Position numbers and translations under genes: made by a program. Under the pieces are notes generated by a model. That model made no database searches and was not told where the DNA came from. It saw nothing but the letters and a program-made list of their open reading frames with translations. A stretch of DNA of 64,000 nt, from contig JBAMJV010007707.1 in NCBI GenBank assembly GCA_037951105.1, forward strand, positions 124,001 to 188,000, given 5' to 3'. This stretch comes from Echinarachnius parma. Its lineage: Eukaryota > Echinodermata > Echinoidea > Clypeasteroida > Echinarachniidae. This document shows positions 48,701-58,035 of this stretch, piece by piece (the stretch's first letter is position 1; each line of letters opens with the position of its first letter).

Positions 48701-50052
48701 GGATAATTATACTTTGAATTAATCATATAATGTGCTTTTACTCACACAAAAAACATTAAAACTATTAATTACCTTTTTTTAATAACGTTAATTAACTACA
48801 TATTTGTTAATTGTACCATTAAAAACCTTTCAATATTATTGGAAAATATATGTATTCCATTAATGTAGCAATTATTATGTTCACTAGTATTCACAAATGT
48901 TTAAAAAAAACAACACTAAAAAGACAAAATCTTTTTCAAGATTAAAATATTGAGCATTAAACCTACAAAGTGCAATTTTTCACAAATTTAAGCCATGCAA
49001 TTTGCCCCAATACAACAAATTAAGGGTTACGTTAAGTTATATGAATGTCAAGGAAAACCCAATCTTATTGTGCCTTTTTTTGTATTGGTGAATTGAGTAA
49101 TAATAAATAATAAAAATAATAATAATTTTCAATTTTTATATAGCGCTTAATCTGCTAGTTAATCAGTTTTGTCTTGACATTCATAGTCCAAGGGTTTCAG
49201 CTCCAAGTCCTATTTATTTATATAATAATTTATTTATTCATTCATCATTGATTTTTCTTTTTATTTATTAATCTTTTTATTTAATTGTTTATTAAATTTC
49301 ATTAATAATTATTTATTCTATTCAATTGATAATTAATGTACTTTTTTCGCTGACAGTGGACGCCTATATCCAGTGTGATAGGAGTAAGGGAGCAGCGAAC
49401 ATCCAGTGCCCCTACCAGCAGTCTTCCCATGCCCATCCACCCATCACTACAGAAGAGGTGAGACTATCACCAAATCAAATACATGTACATTTGTTAACAA
49501 TTTGTAATTATTGAGGAATATGGTCTTCTTTGAATATCTTTAAAACAAGCTGAATGCCACAATATAGGGTATTGATATTTGCCTTTATTGAACAAAGAAG
49601 GATGTTGATCATTGTGCAGGTGTTATAAACTTGCTTTGTACTTGGATGTAATGATTACATAACTGAATAAAGCCAATGAGTGTATCTTCACCTGAATTGC
49701 CCCCCCACCCCAAAACAAAAATATATATATATATATAAATTAAACAAATATAAATAAAGGAAAATGCTTGAGAATAGCCCTTAACAAAAAAGTTTGTTCA
49801 TCCCTATTTGGCTTGGAAAGTAAAAATTGAACATTTTATGAAATTTTTCCTTGTAGCTCATCGGCAAGTGCCTTACCCAAAATCCGCCGCCATGGCAGCA
49901 AGTTGCGTGCCGCATCCTCCTCAAGCGGCACCCAGTCGCTGCCAGGGACGAGGGGTCGCCCGCTGCCCCGCCGCCCTCCTTCCTACCCCACCCGCAGGCC
50001 GGACGGGGGCAACAGCAGTAGTAACAGTAACAGCACCACCCCGCCCAGCTGA
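30788..50052 (+). CDS. TTLL4: Tubulin polyglutamylase TTLL4-like
   Basis: Fifteen exons join in phase to 950 residues: 30788-31518, 31946-32037, 34672-34929, 35579-35689, 36297-36568, 38387-38598, 39743-39865, 41423-41521, 42430-42564, 43023-43157, 43572-43677, 44704-44914, 45909-45979, 49357-49457, 49857-50052. Residues 1-360 are disordered, Ser/Pro-rich, with a D/E cluster at about 255-275. The TTL domain spans about 361-725: KLLKWRMSPITPHVVKN, PGSFQIGRKDRLWRNL, KWILKP (ATP lysine), ASARGIGIRVI, SKFDLRIYVYV, KFMHLTNYSINKK and LFGFDVMLDE...WILEVNISPS. LTPDDIRQLV and DEFSRRGGFERVFP at about 765-790 are typical of TTLL4. The family adds glutamate side chains to tubulin and some other proteins. 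The start ATG has a favourable GCAATGG context. The C-terminus is Ser/Arg/Pro-rich and ends at TGA 50050. The N-terminal region is shorter than in vertebrate TTLL4. Confidence 0.93.
33068..33839. mobile_element. DNA element with AGGGGTGTGAGA ends
   Basis: AGGGGTGTGAGA at the left and TCTCACACCCCT at the right are inverted, and CTATCA flanks both sides within imperfect 8-base borders. Both ends are followed inward by TCCGATT-type sequence. An hAT-like element is possible. It lies in TTLL4 intron 2. Confidence 0.6.
33867..34422 (+). mobile_element. TTAA-bounded element, family F3, copy 1
   Basis: TTAA on both sides, AGGGATAGTTGAGTT start and AACTCAACTATCCCT end, with GAGGGCGCT motifs near both ends and a CCCGGGGCACCGGG hairpin in the middle (34231-34245). 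The reverse copy at 52129 is highly similar across its whole length. Confidence 0.8.
35133..35256 (+). pseudogene. Decayed copy of TTLL4 exon 4 with acceptor
   Basis: TTCCACACTCCACAG followed by TCATGTCCCTGCC and GAGTTGAGAAAACTGCTAAA parallels the true exon (TTCCACAG, TGATGTCTTTGCC). It covers about 55 coding bases, then is cut by a GGGCAAGT repeat. No donor remains. Confidence 0.8.
35258..35497 (+). repeat. GGGCAAGT dispersed repeat, copy 4
   Basis: It begins CCTCCACACTAAC, as in copies 1 and 2, and ends near GGGCAAGTGCTAGTTG. It sits between the decayed and intact copies of exon 4, so it inserted during or after that duplication. Confidence 0.55.
36893..37015 (+). pseudogene. Decayed copy A of TTLL4 exon 6
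   Basis: CCTGCATCAGGTAATACGGG, CATAAATGGGG and CGGTCATTGTC correspond to the exon at 38387, with deletions and frame breaks. The acceptor is lost. Confidence 0.8.
37065..37200 (+). pseudogene. Decayed copy B of TTLL4 exon 6
   Basis: The acceptor TTTTACCAACAG is retained, followed by CCTGCATCAGCG and a long match through AGCAAGTTTGATCTAC. A one-base insertion (GAAGGGGTATTGG) breaks the frame near the start, removing the ATP-binding loop reading. The copy also duplicates the intron segment before the acceptor. Confidence 0.85.
37206..38342 (+). mobile_element. Repeat element with tandem AGGTCA-rich units
   Basis: It begins with GCCTCCGC.. and ends with GCGGAGGCAT plus a GACTGCGCGCAGTC palindrome. 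The interior holds about seven units of 150-152 bases (starts near 37301, 37451, 37603, 37753, 37908, 38059, 38192); the units at 37451 and 37603 are almost identical. Five units contain AGGTCAAAGGTCAAAGGTCA (37404, 37555, 37706, 37857; the 38009 copy has one changed base). A short relative is at 9172. It lies in TTLL4 intron 5. Confidence 0.75.
38939..39282 (+). mobile_element. TTAA-bounded MITE, family F2, copy 2
   Basis: TTAA precedes AGGGATCTAGTAACTTTG and follows the terminal GTCCCT. It has an internal match to copies at 2969, 44995, 47193 and 58036. Confidence 0.75.
39399..39626. mobile_element. MITE with GTACCCCGGGGTAC palindromes
   Basis: TGATGACACACG at the left and a matching GTCATCATGTGTCA at the right enclose two copies of GTACCCCGGGGTAC (39413, 39594) and a half copy near 39430. 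It lies in TTLL4 intron 6. Confidence 0.6.
39944..40480 (+). pseudogene. Four downstream partial copies of TTLL4 exon 7
   Basis: After the intact exon 7, its last 60-70 bases (AACAAGAAGAACGCAGACTT to CACAAATG) recur at about 155-base spacing with the intron start. Donor sites follow at 40022, 40177 and 40329; the last copy near 40410-40480 is badly decayed. None has an acceptor, so they look like a tandem array of exon 3' ends. Confidence 0.85.
40588..40666 (+). pseudogene. Decayed copy 1 of TTLL4 exon 8
   Basis: The acceptor TGTATATTTCAG is intact, followed by GAGTCTGAGGGCCTTATGGG. A one-base insertion (TCTTATCAAGG) leads to TAA, and the distal part is replaced by the insertion at 40667. 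Confidence 0.85.
40667..40933. mobile_element. GGGGGCT-rich element, copy 1
   Basis: CCAGGGAA at the left and TTCCCTGG at the right bound a segment rich in TTTCGGGGGCT-like motifs. An inverted, longer copy lies at 41754-42085. It inserted into a dead copy of exon 8, because CCTGGATTGAACCCTG resumes the homology after it. Confidence 0.6.
41059..41160 (+). pseudogene. Decayed copy 2 of TTLL4 exon 8
   Basis: Intact acceptor, and an open frame through WGFLKNDVVDTTAVWETIKD, then divergence and loss of the donor. Because the frame is still open, it is the youngest or most constrained of the dead copies. Confidence 0.8.
41754..42085. mobile_element. GGGGGCT-rich element, copy 2 (inverted)
   Basis: It starts CAGGGAAAAAAT and ends with the reverse of the start of copy 1 (ATTAATTTTTTCCCT). 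A C run of about 28 lies at 41812-41839. It is the reverse of 40667-40933 and lies in TTLL4 intron 8. Confidence 0.65.
42208..42285 (+). pseudogene. Decayed copy of TTLL4 exon 9
   Basis: Acceptor CATTTCAG is present and the first 60 bases match exon 9. A deletion then removes the bases for ELFGFD, part of the catalytic block, and the donor half is lost. Confidence 0.85.
42584..42690 (+). mobile_element. GTTGCAGAAAG element, truncated copy
   Basis: GGCCCTGTTGCAGAAAGAGAT and ATCGATTGTAA match the start of the element at 4918; the right end is missing. Confidence 0.5.
42738..42995 (+). repeat. GGGCAAGT-like dispersed repeat, diverged
   Basis: It contains CAGTGCTTGATATTAGAACAG, GGGCAACCAAATATGACATT and TTGCCCAACTTGG, which recall the GGGCAAGT family but with many changes. 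It lies in TTLL4 intron 9. Confidence 0.4.
43170..43414. mobile_element. Pogo-like MITE with TATAGTGGCCACC repeats
   Basis: CAGTCAAACTTTTCTTAGTGG begins and CACAGGTTTAACTG ends the element, followed by TA. The interior is a run of CCTGTCTATAGCAGCCAACC and TATAGTGGCCAC motifs in tandem. It starts 13 bases after the exon 10 donor. Confidence 0.65.
43420..43520 (+). repeat. tRNA-like SINE head, truncated
   Basis: GTGTGGCAAGATTGGTAGAATGC resembles the A-box region of the SINE at 18000-18205. The SINE body-like sequence (GTTCGAAGCAGTGTATGCCC) is found only at 43786, after exon 11, so these may be separate fragments. Confidence 0.35.
43985..44194. mobile_element. Palindromic MITE with CTTAGTTCCTTGCTAAG ends
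   Basis: Inverted ends share GGGCTCATATTCAT-type and GCTAGC(T)TTAGTTCCTTGCTAAGT sequence (left at 43985, right at 44150-44194). It has no coding capacity and lies in TTLL4 intron 11. Confidence 0.6.
44529..44632 (+). pseudogene. Decayed copy of TTLL4 exon 12
   Basis: After a CAATAG acceptor, CAATGCAAGATGTCCGTACTC matches exon 12 closely, but CGTTGAGGC replaces CGTCGAGGC and creates a TGA stop. The homology ends after GGCGGCTTCGA. About 70 bases of upstream intron were copied too. Confidence 0.85.
44995..45342 (-). mobile_element. TTAA-bounded MITE, family F2, copy 3 (reverse)
   Basis: TTAA then AGGGATCTAGTATTAACATTG, with the family in reverse order and GTCAACAAAGTTAATAGATTCC at the far end. 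It lies in TTLL4 intron 12. Confidence 0.7.
46331..46635. mobile_element. MITE with AAGGCCCAGTCCCATA ends, host of a nested insert
   Basis: AAGGCCCAGTCCCATATTGAC and GTCAGTATGGGACTGGGCCTT are inverted. Inward, CGCAACGATTT and AAATCGTTGCG also pair. The middle is occupied by the element at 46417-46519. Confidence 0.75.
46417..46519. mobile_element. hAT-like 100-base MITE, nested copy
   Basis: It contains CATGGGCG, TACCTATTCATCAGGGGGG, ATGAATAGATCATCCCCCC and a terminal CCATGG, matching the element at 60165. The flanking 8-mers (GTTTTGGG and TCTTGGGG) are similar but not identical. Confidence 0.6.
47193..47574 (+). mobile_element. TTAA-bounded MITE, family F2, copy 4
   Basis: TTAA precedes AGGGATCTAGTAACTTTG and follows GCTAGATCCCT. 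This is the best-preserved copy, since both termini and both TTAA sites are intact. Confidence 0.8.
47575..49356. other. TTLL4 intron 13, AT-rich, little structure
   Basis: I see no exon here. A possible TTAA-type element (TTAAAGGAACTACAGCG near 48089 to GGTCCTTTAA near 48540) and a TATATAGCGCTTAAT fragment after an AAT repeat near 49140 are the only suggestive features. Confidence 0.4.
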
Positions 50053-50478
50053 CGAGTGACCCGCCTGCCCCCCATCCCCTCAAACCGCATCCCGCCCCAG
50101 CAGCAGATGCACCCCTCCGTAGTCCTAGAAGAGGACCCTTACGAGGTCCTACAGGAGGAAAACTCTTCCCCGGAAGACACAACTCACCCTTCTGAGGTCC
50201 TGCACCGGTACGTGGTCGTAGGAGAGCACCGTAAGCACCCATCAGTGACCCAGCAGAGTCACCCCTATGCAGTTAGACACAAGCACACCACTGCAGGGGT
50301 GAGGGGTGCGTGGGAGCCCCCCACTGCGGGGTCCTCATTGCGGTATCGCTACACCCGTATCCTGGCCTCCAAGCAGAGGGGTCTGTCGCCCGCGTCGAGG
50401 AGGCGAAGAAATCTCCCTCCGGGCCTCAGACTACGCAAGCTGATGGAGAGGAGAGCCTCTAAGCAAGCACAGAAGTGA
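50053..50478 (+). other. Open extension in frame with TTLL4 after the TGA
   Basis: Immediately after the TGA at 50050-50052 the same reading frame stays open for 141 codons to the next TGA at 50476. The sequence is GC-rich, Pro/Arg/Ser-biased and ends in a basic stretch (SRRRRNLPPGLRLRKLMERR), resembling the composition of the last coding exon. It could be a readthrough extension, an allele with a premature stop, a sequencing error in one base, or chance in a GC-rich 3' UTR. Confidence 0.45.
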
Positions 50479-50623
50479 TGGAAATCTGTTTAAACTGGCA
50501 ACTAATAGTCTTAAAGTAATTGGTTAAAAAAAGAAGAAAAGGCAGCACCTTGACTTTTTAGAATAAAACAAGAATTAGCCTTTCCAAGACCCATTGTTCG
50601 CAAATTTATTTTAGTATATATAA

Positions 50624-50629
50624 AATAAA
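50624..50629 (+). promoter_or_regulatory. Candidate polyadenylation signal, TTLL4
   Basis: AATAAA, followed by further overlapping AATAAA copies to 50638, lies about 570 bases after the TGA. The AT-rich sequence continues for several kilobases, so longer UTRs are possible. Confidence 0.35.
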
Positions 50630-50639
50630 TAAATAAAAT

Positions 50640-52128
50640 TAAGCTAAAAGAAATAAAAAGAAAATGCCTTGAAGCAAAGACTAGACTTCCCAAGCAGGGA
50701 GAAACATGAAGAAATGTCTGTTTACTACTGAACCAAAAGTGTAGAAATGCTTACCTGTGTGTGATTAATTGTTAAGTGTTGTGTAGTTCCCATTTTATTA
50801 TTTGTTAACTGCATAACTGAATGGTTATGTTTATGTGCCATTGTTAGTCGTCATTTCCTCATAGGTCCTATAAATTTCTTTCCTGCTAAAGTCGTTAAGA
50901 TATATATTAAAATATGATTTAGCACCAATTACTTGTAAGTGATTAAGATGTTATTTCCATCAGTGCGTTTTATTATTAGTTGTTTTAATAGCAAAGCAGA
51001 GATAGGTATATACTTGAATGTAACACCATGCCATTTTTAATTTTATGTTAATAATAGAACTTTCTTTGCATCGAAACTTTACAAAAAGTGTCTTCTATTT
51101 TAAAATGTGAACAATTATATTAACAAACAAATAACTTTTATTCGCAAAATGTGAACAATTATAGAAAAATAGCTTATTTTGAAACGTTGAACAATTAACA
51201 AACTTTCTCATATGGATCCAAAGTATACAAATAATAAGTTTCTGATATTAGTAATACTATCATGTTTTAATTGTGGACATAAATTGTATTGAATCTACGC
51301 AAATTATTCAGCCATCAAGTTCAATATACAAATATATAAAGATCAGTATCATCTGATTCTAATATTTAGAAATTAATATTAGTCTTGATTTTGTTTAATT
51401 TACCTTTATTTGTTGTATAATTGCCAGTGTTGGTCATGTGTATATTTATATTGATTATCTTGCAAACATGTATTTACTTTCTATATATATTTTTGTGTAA
51501 AGGAAGTATTATTTATGTTTTTATGTACATGCAAATGATGGAAGTATCATTTTCTTTTTCATTATGTTTAATTGTCTTGTACTCAATACAAACATGATTT
51601 GTGCTCTTTAAGTCGATATCATGACTGTCATACATATGTGCCTGTTATTCTGTATTCAACTTTATCTGAGAGGTTACAATTACAGCCAAGAGACTGCCCA
51701 AAAAGAGATGTGACAAGTGACCACTATAATGACAAGTGTTTTGACTATATTATTTATTTCACTTCTTCAAAGTGAAGTAGTACATTATGTACCATATATT
51801 GTAATTACCATTGACATCATACATGGTATTCCAGATAAAAACCTAAGCAATGGGTTATGATATTGAGATTCACATTCCAATACACCATAGGCTTCATGTC
51901 TGAATTTTCTGTACTACCAATACCATTCTTCTCTGATCAAACCTCTGTAGAACAAATATTATTTTAACAAAAAAAATTATTGATTTGGTGCATCTTCTAT
52001 TTGATTGAACAAGTTTTAAAGTTTTATTTTGACCATATTTTGATGAATTCTGATGTTAAGACATCTATCTAATGGTGGTTTATAAAATGTCATTTATTTG
52101 GTACTAAAAACTGAACAAATTTACTTAA
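50640..52128. other. AT-rich intergenic or extended 3' UTR
   Basis: There is no supported gene. Short open frames have no domains. The three AAAATGTGAACAATTAT-type phrases near 51100-51200 are a minor local repeat. Confidence 0.5.
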
Positions 52129-52683
52129 AGGGAAAGTTGAGTTTTGGTAGAGAGGGCGCTAGACTACTTAATTGGTTTGTGAGGTAATGAAAAACTGAGT
52201 GTAAAATTTGAAAGAGCATAATATTTAAACAATAAAATCATCTTTGTTTGATCAAAATCGGTTCAGAAACGGCTGAAATATCCATAAATATAACAATTTG
52301 TAATAAACCCGGGGCCCGGGTTTATTAGAGAATTTTGAACCAGCCGTTAAAAATTTTTTAAAATGCTTCCTCTTTTCAAAAAAGTTACAAAATAGGTATT
52401 TAAATAGTTGTTGGTTATTTCTCTATCTAATCACTATTTCAACAAAGCATCACATGCACAATATTGTATTCAAAATGGTTGAAACCGATGAGTGTTTAGA
52501 GAGCGCCCTCTTACGTTTTAACGGCTCTTTTTGAATGATAACATGATCTTTACTACGTCATTTGTAATTTTGTGTTCCTTTCTAGTTATAACTATTAGTT
52601 TGTAATGTAATGATGCAGGTTTTGGTTACTAAAATTCAGTTTCACTAAAACTGTACTCTCCTTACCAGAACTCAACTATCCCT
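52129..52683 (-). mobile_element. TTAA-bounded element, family F3, copy 2 (reverse)
   Basis: TTAA on both sides. AGGGAAAGTTGAGTTTTGGTA begins and AACTCAACTATCCCT ends it. It is the reverse of 33867-34422, with CCCGGGGCCCGGG in the middle. Confidence 0.8.
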
Positions 52684-53079
52684 TTAATTTGCAGCTTCAG
52701 AATCAAGAATTTTTTGATTTTGTTTAATGATTTATAGTAAACATAGTGAAAACCGAATGTTACATGAAAATTTGATTAACATTATAATTTTAAAATGTAA
52801 ATCATTATGGTTCTAAAATAAAGAATAACTTTTTATTTTTGCTTGCTAGTAGCAGTCAAATGTTATTAGCTGTAACTGTACAATGAAGCAAGCACATTGG
52901 CCTGAATTCTTAACAATGACCACATGTTTAGTCCTAGCTGGTTTAAAAAGTCATAAACTATTGGTAACTGGATAACCCTTTGATAATTTCATTATTTACG
53001 CGGCAGTTGTAAATACAAGGTGGTTGCAATCAAACGGCTTTTCATTCTGACACTTGTGGAACCTATCCAACGCTAACCA

Positions 53080-53640
53080 TCTAACTGTTTAGCCTTCTGG
53101 TCCGGTTGGACAAATAAAAAACAATATTTGTCTAATTCTAGCAGCCTGAAACCTGAATCTGGTGGTCAAAAAACAAAGCAAAACATCAACAATTCTGGGG
53201 GTTGTTTCACAAAGATCCTAAGTTGATCTTAGCACTAAGATGGTCTTAAATATTATGGAAAGCCATTAGTGTCTTGAAACAGTTTTATAAAAGTTATGTT
53301 GAAATGCATAACATGTTGATTCAAATCATATATATTTTCTAATTATCAAATAGATTCATAATCTTCACATAAAATTCATGAAATCTCTTTGATAATTAGA
53401 AAATATATATGATTTGAATCAACATTTTATGCATTTCAACATAACTTTTACAAAAATGTTTCAAGACACTAATGGCTTTCCATAATATTTAAGACCATCT
53501 TAGTGCTAAGATCAACTTAGGATCTTTGTGAAACACCACCCGTTATAGTTGGTTGCCTATTCAGTCCAGTGGAATAAATCATCAATTAAATTTGGTCGCC
53601 CAAAGCTAAGTTTTTGCGGCCCCAGACCAGCGTGCCTGCA
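53080..53640. repeat. Dispersed repeat R6 split by a palindrome
   Basis: The flanks 53080-53196 and 53542-53640 match those at 15625 and 17239 (AACCTGAATC, GGTGGTC, AATTCTG before; GGTTGCC and CCAGACCAG after). The palindrome at 53197 interrupts this copy. Confidence 0.5.
53197..53541. mobile_element. Near-perfect palindromic MITE
   Basis: Arms of about 160 bases pair almost completely, for example TTTCACAAAGATCCTAAGTTG against CAACTTAGGATCTTTGTGAAA. The spacer near 53350-53370 is short. It has no coding content. Confidence 0.85.
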
Positions 53641-56020
53641 TGTGCTAATTCCGAGCATCGGTTCATCTGTCCCATTGACTGTTGCCATGTGTAACACTAG
53701 GTTTGCTCATCTCTCTTCATGATGCAAATCCTCCTGCTCATCGACATCCAGACAAAATAATATTCACACTGAAGTAAAATATTCTGCCACCTGTGAAAAT
53801 AATATACTGGTCAAATGAAATCGTCATGGTTACTTTCCCTTCAGTCTTTCTATGAAGTATGAAGTGTGTGAAATGCCTTCCGTTGTTTTACATTATAACA
53901 TATATATGTACTTGTGTGAATTACATTTAAAGGTTATGTACATGTATTGTAGGATTTCTCAGTTATGCGGATTACACGGTATTCTCTTCATATTTTGTTT
54001 AATATAAATGTGTGATGTTTGTTTATATATATATGTGTGTGTGTATTTTTGTCAGGCATACTCAGACGCATTGATAGTAGAGTACAGGAAAACATATATG
54101 CATTGAACTATTTATGGGTTAAATTCAAATTTAAGATTAAAGTAGTGCAACATTCATGCCAGATGATATTTCTAAGATAATATTAAACTTTTACAACATG
54201 TCCCCTATCATATTAAACTATTGGACTTTGCATGAAATACATGTATGGTTAGGCAAATCCAAAATGTTCTTATGTCCCACAATTTACATGTTATATTTGA
54301 CAACATTGGAAGGCAGGCGGCCTCGAACATATATATTTTTGTATCATTGAATTGAAGTTCAGGTTTAGGGAGTACTTTTTTGAAGTGCATGATTTTATTT
54401 TTTCTTTTGCCTACTACATGTATTTTGGGGACTTTTAGTGGTGGTTTTTATAACAGTGATTTTGAAGTTTTAGGGCTTTATTTAATCGATTCTTTTATCT
54501 TCATTACTTTCCTTTGGACAACACAAAAATTTAAAATTTAAATTAAATTTCTCTTCATGTTCTAGGTAAATTTTCAAGATGTGAGATTCTTCATTTCGAT
54601 TGTATTCTTGGGAAGAATACACTTTTATTTTATTTTTTATTTTTTTTCTGTTAGGAGGAATTTGTGGTTTGGTGATGGAAGACTAATTGGGATACTTTTC
54701 TTCTATTGTAAATTTGAAAATTACATTCATTATTTGTTCGCCCTTGATTGGAGATTAGTTTGCTGAGTAAATTTGACTTTTTGCTGCAAATTGTTGCGAG
54801 TGTACCAGAAGATTACTAGCTGTTCTTACACCCAGCTCTTATATAGAACGGAATGTGCAAATTGATTAATTTCAGAAACTGAAAACAGTTATTTAATTTT
54901 GTCATCACGTAAGTTAGGGTTATAATCATGATTATGCTGCTTTTTAAATATCTACGTATATATGTGTATCTTAGGATGACCCGTGTTATATTAGTATAAT
55001 AATGCTATGATTAAAAAATCTTGTGATATTAGGCATTTGAAAGTAATAAAATGTTTATAAAAAATGTATTTGTTCAAATATATGAACAAATTCCGATGTG
55101 ATTAACCAAATTTAATTTGTTTTCCAGAACATTGATTAGATAGCGTTGACAGGCTAATCTTACTCTATTATTACTAATTTATTAGTATAAAAATTATCAT
55201 GATGTTTTGCCAAAAGATCAAATTCATTCCGTTGCAAGTTATCATTTTTTATTTACTAGGATAGGATAGTCTTTGCCAGATGTAATTCCATTTAGTTATT
55301 ATTGTTAATTGGACATCAACTCTATTAGTTAATTGCAGTGAAGAATTGTATTTCAGTAAATATTATAAACAGTATGAAGAAAGAAGGAAGCCTAGCTTTG
55401 AATCTTCTTATAATATGAGATGACAACATTTTGAATGTTTGTGTAAGCAAAATTCATTACAAAATACTATGCCCAAGGCATACTAATATGTTTGGTCACT
55501 GTAAAGTGGACTGGACTGATTGGGGGACCCTCTTTTAGTTCTTTATTTTTCGTTTTACAGCTGTTCAAGTACATACGTGAACTGACCAAATTAATGTGTA
55601 TTATGTTATAGAGCTTTATAGATCAACTTTTCATACACTTCAAAAGTTCAAATTGAGGCTACTTTTATTGTAAACCTTTTTCTTCCAGAGTTGAATTTAA
55701 ATTGCTGCTGTAAAAAAAATACATGATTCTTGGTTCAAACTAAGGAAGGAATCTGCATGAAATTATGTGTAAATATGGTGATTGAAAAAGTTTATTTTAA
55801 AGTTTAGAATTGTATTTGTACTGTACTGCCTGTCTCTTATGAGATATAGCTGCCTTTTAGAGTGTGAATATAATTATGCAGGTTTATATTGTCAGTATAC
55901 ATGTAGTTAGGAAAACCCCATTCATGTGTGTTTGTAATATCAATTTCACTTGCGAGCTCTGCTATCGTTCAAATAAGACAAAGATATTTAAATTATTTGT
56001 GTTGAATTAAGTTCAAATGT
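53641..56020. other. AT-rich intergenic DNA
   Basis: I see no gene, conserved motif or clear repeat apart from short TATA and TG microsatellites (for example 54024-54045). Confidence 0.5.
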
Positions 56021-56029
56021 ATGGTGCCT

Positions 56030-56600
56030 TGCCTTTTTTAAATGAAAGATGTGTTGCCTAATGAAAATTTAAATTTAATGAACGGGAAACAAAATGCTGA
56101 AATTTTTGCTGAATGTTACTGATAAGTGCATTTCTAGTCTTATATTTCCTCTTGGGTATCACTAATAATGGAAATAATCAATGTTTTTAAAACCACTATC
56201 AACTGTTTTGGCTGACCATTTGAGGCTGCCATGTATTCCAACCGTACTGCATGGAACATCATCTTGAGTGCATCTGACCACTGTTGTTTAATATGCTGCT
56301 ATGTTGGTGGTTATGTAACCCACTTCTAGTCAGTGCGCTCAGATAACGTTTCATATGGTATACAGTTCAAAAAACATAGGCAGCTTCCAGTTTTCAGTCA
56401 AAACAGATGATAATGATTTTCAAAAAAATTATAATTATTTCCATTATTAGTGATACTCAAGAGGAAATAGAAATGACAGTAATTATGCACTTATCAGTTA
56501 CTGTTACAGTGAGCAAAAATTCCAGCGTTTGGCTCCCTTTTAAGTCAATGCTATATAATGATTTTTCTGTGACCTTTTCGTTAATTTGCCTAAAGATTTA
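56030..56600. repeat. Imperfect inverted repeat
   Basis: ATTTCCTCTTGGGTATCACTA near 56145 and TAGTGATACTCAAGAGGAAAT near 56448 are inverted, with the match extending through TTACTGATAAGTGCAT and its reverse. It is a decayed palindromic element with a spacer of about 230 bases. Confidence 0.6.
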
Positions 56601-57383
56601 TATAATTTCTTTTTCAGTATGTGATGGTTGATTTTCTAGAGAAATTATTTTACAATAAATTGTACAATGTCAAAACGAATTGACAACCCTTTGTCTTTCT
56701 GTTTATATTTTAATAGCAAAAAAGCGTTATTACAGAGCGAAAACGAGAGAGAGTGAGAGAGTTAAAAAGACATGAATTAGAGCATTATCATTATAATAAT
56801 TCAACGTGCATATTGACACCACACGTAGTTGCATCGTAATTGGGATAAAAAGCTTTTGCAGTATTTGGAATGCACTGCCTGCGAATGTTTGGACGGCACA
56901 TGACGTCATTGTATCGTTAGTTTGTTTTCCACCATCATGGTAATCAACTCGGTCATTTTTTCCTCTTATCGACCACATTCTTATCAGTTTCTGACAGTTT
57001 TATCACTACTGTCAACAATCCCACGCTGTGTTAACTGCCCCCAGAGTGGCTATAGTGATAAGAAAGTGCCAACCCTGATAAAAATCTACTGGATGCAGGC
57101 TTGAGTGTTCAAAATCACACCGCCGTTCAGGCCCTCAAAGTGAGGTTTTTCATCTAACGTCAGAATCACCTAATGATAGCAAGACATTTTGAAAAGGCCT
57201 CTACGTAATAAGACAGTATTGTTTGCATTTGTTTATATCTAATTACCAATATATGTTTTGCTGCATGATATTATACAGCGCTAAAGTATTGTGTAACCGT
57301 TGTTGGCACACATGTCGGTAAGTTTATAAATCATATTGACAATCAAATAACAACAAACAACCATGAGTACAATATTATGGTAG

Positions 57384-57533
57384 ACAGAAAGATTTGCAAT
57401 CGATTGTAAAGTTGTGATTAATTGCAAGTCAGAAAATGTGCCTAAATGCGCAATTCTGACTGGTTCAAGTGCCGCACACTTTCTGACTTGTAATTAATCG
57501 CAACTTTAAAATCAATTCCACTCTTTCTGCAAC
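57384..57533. mobile_element. GTTGCAGAAAG element, copy 3
   Basis: CAGAAAGATTTGCAATCGATTG at the left and GATTTTAAAGTTGCGATTAA on the reverse of the right arm pair, ending in CTTTCTGCAAC. A C run of about 22 follows at 57538. Confidence 0.6.
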
Positions 57534-58035
57534 ACCCACCCCCCCCCCCCCCCCCCCCACATACAAATTAATTCTGAAACGAGCAAACAAAATGCTTCAT
57601 ATCCTACCAATATCTATACCAAATATGTGTTTAACATATATATAACAGACATTAGTTACAATCGTCAAGTTATTATGATGTTCTAAGCAATAATCATTAT
57701 GCTAAATAAGACAAATGTGCAACATTATACTTAATTAAATGGATCTGTTTCAATTGAATTCCAGTGTATTTTCCAAGCAATGAACAACATACAAGGTAAC
57801 AAAAGGGAACAAAAAGCAGTGAACAAAGTATACAGCATTAACAACTTACTGAGCATATCTGATAACAAAACACAGATACAATTAACAAACATAAAACAAA
57901 TTTGTTAAATTATTAACACAAGGAAAATGATTGCTAAGGCAGGTAGCAAGCAGCCAGAAAGAAAAAAATCTGTATAATTATCATTGCGGCTGACTAAATA
58001 ATCAAAATGTAAAAACCTTATGAATTGGTTCGTGT

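Noticed and set aside
49781..50242. 153-codon minus-strand frame, Gly/Ala/Cys-rich
   Set aside because: Antisense to the GC-rich last TTLL4 exon. Composition explains its length and its sequence is low complexity.
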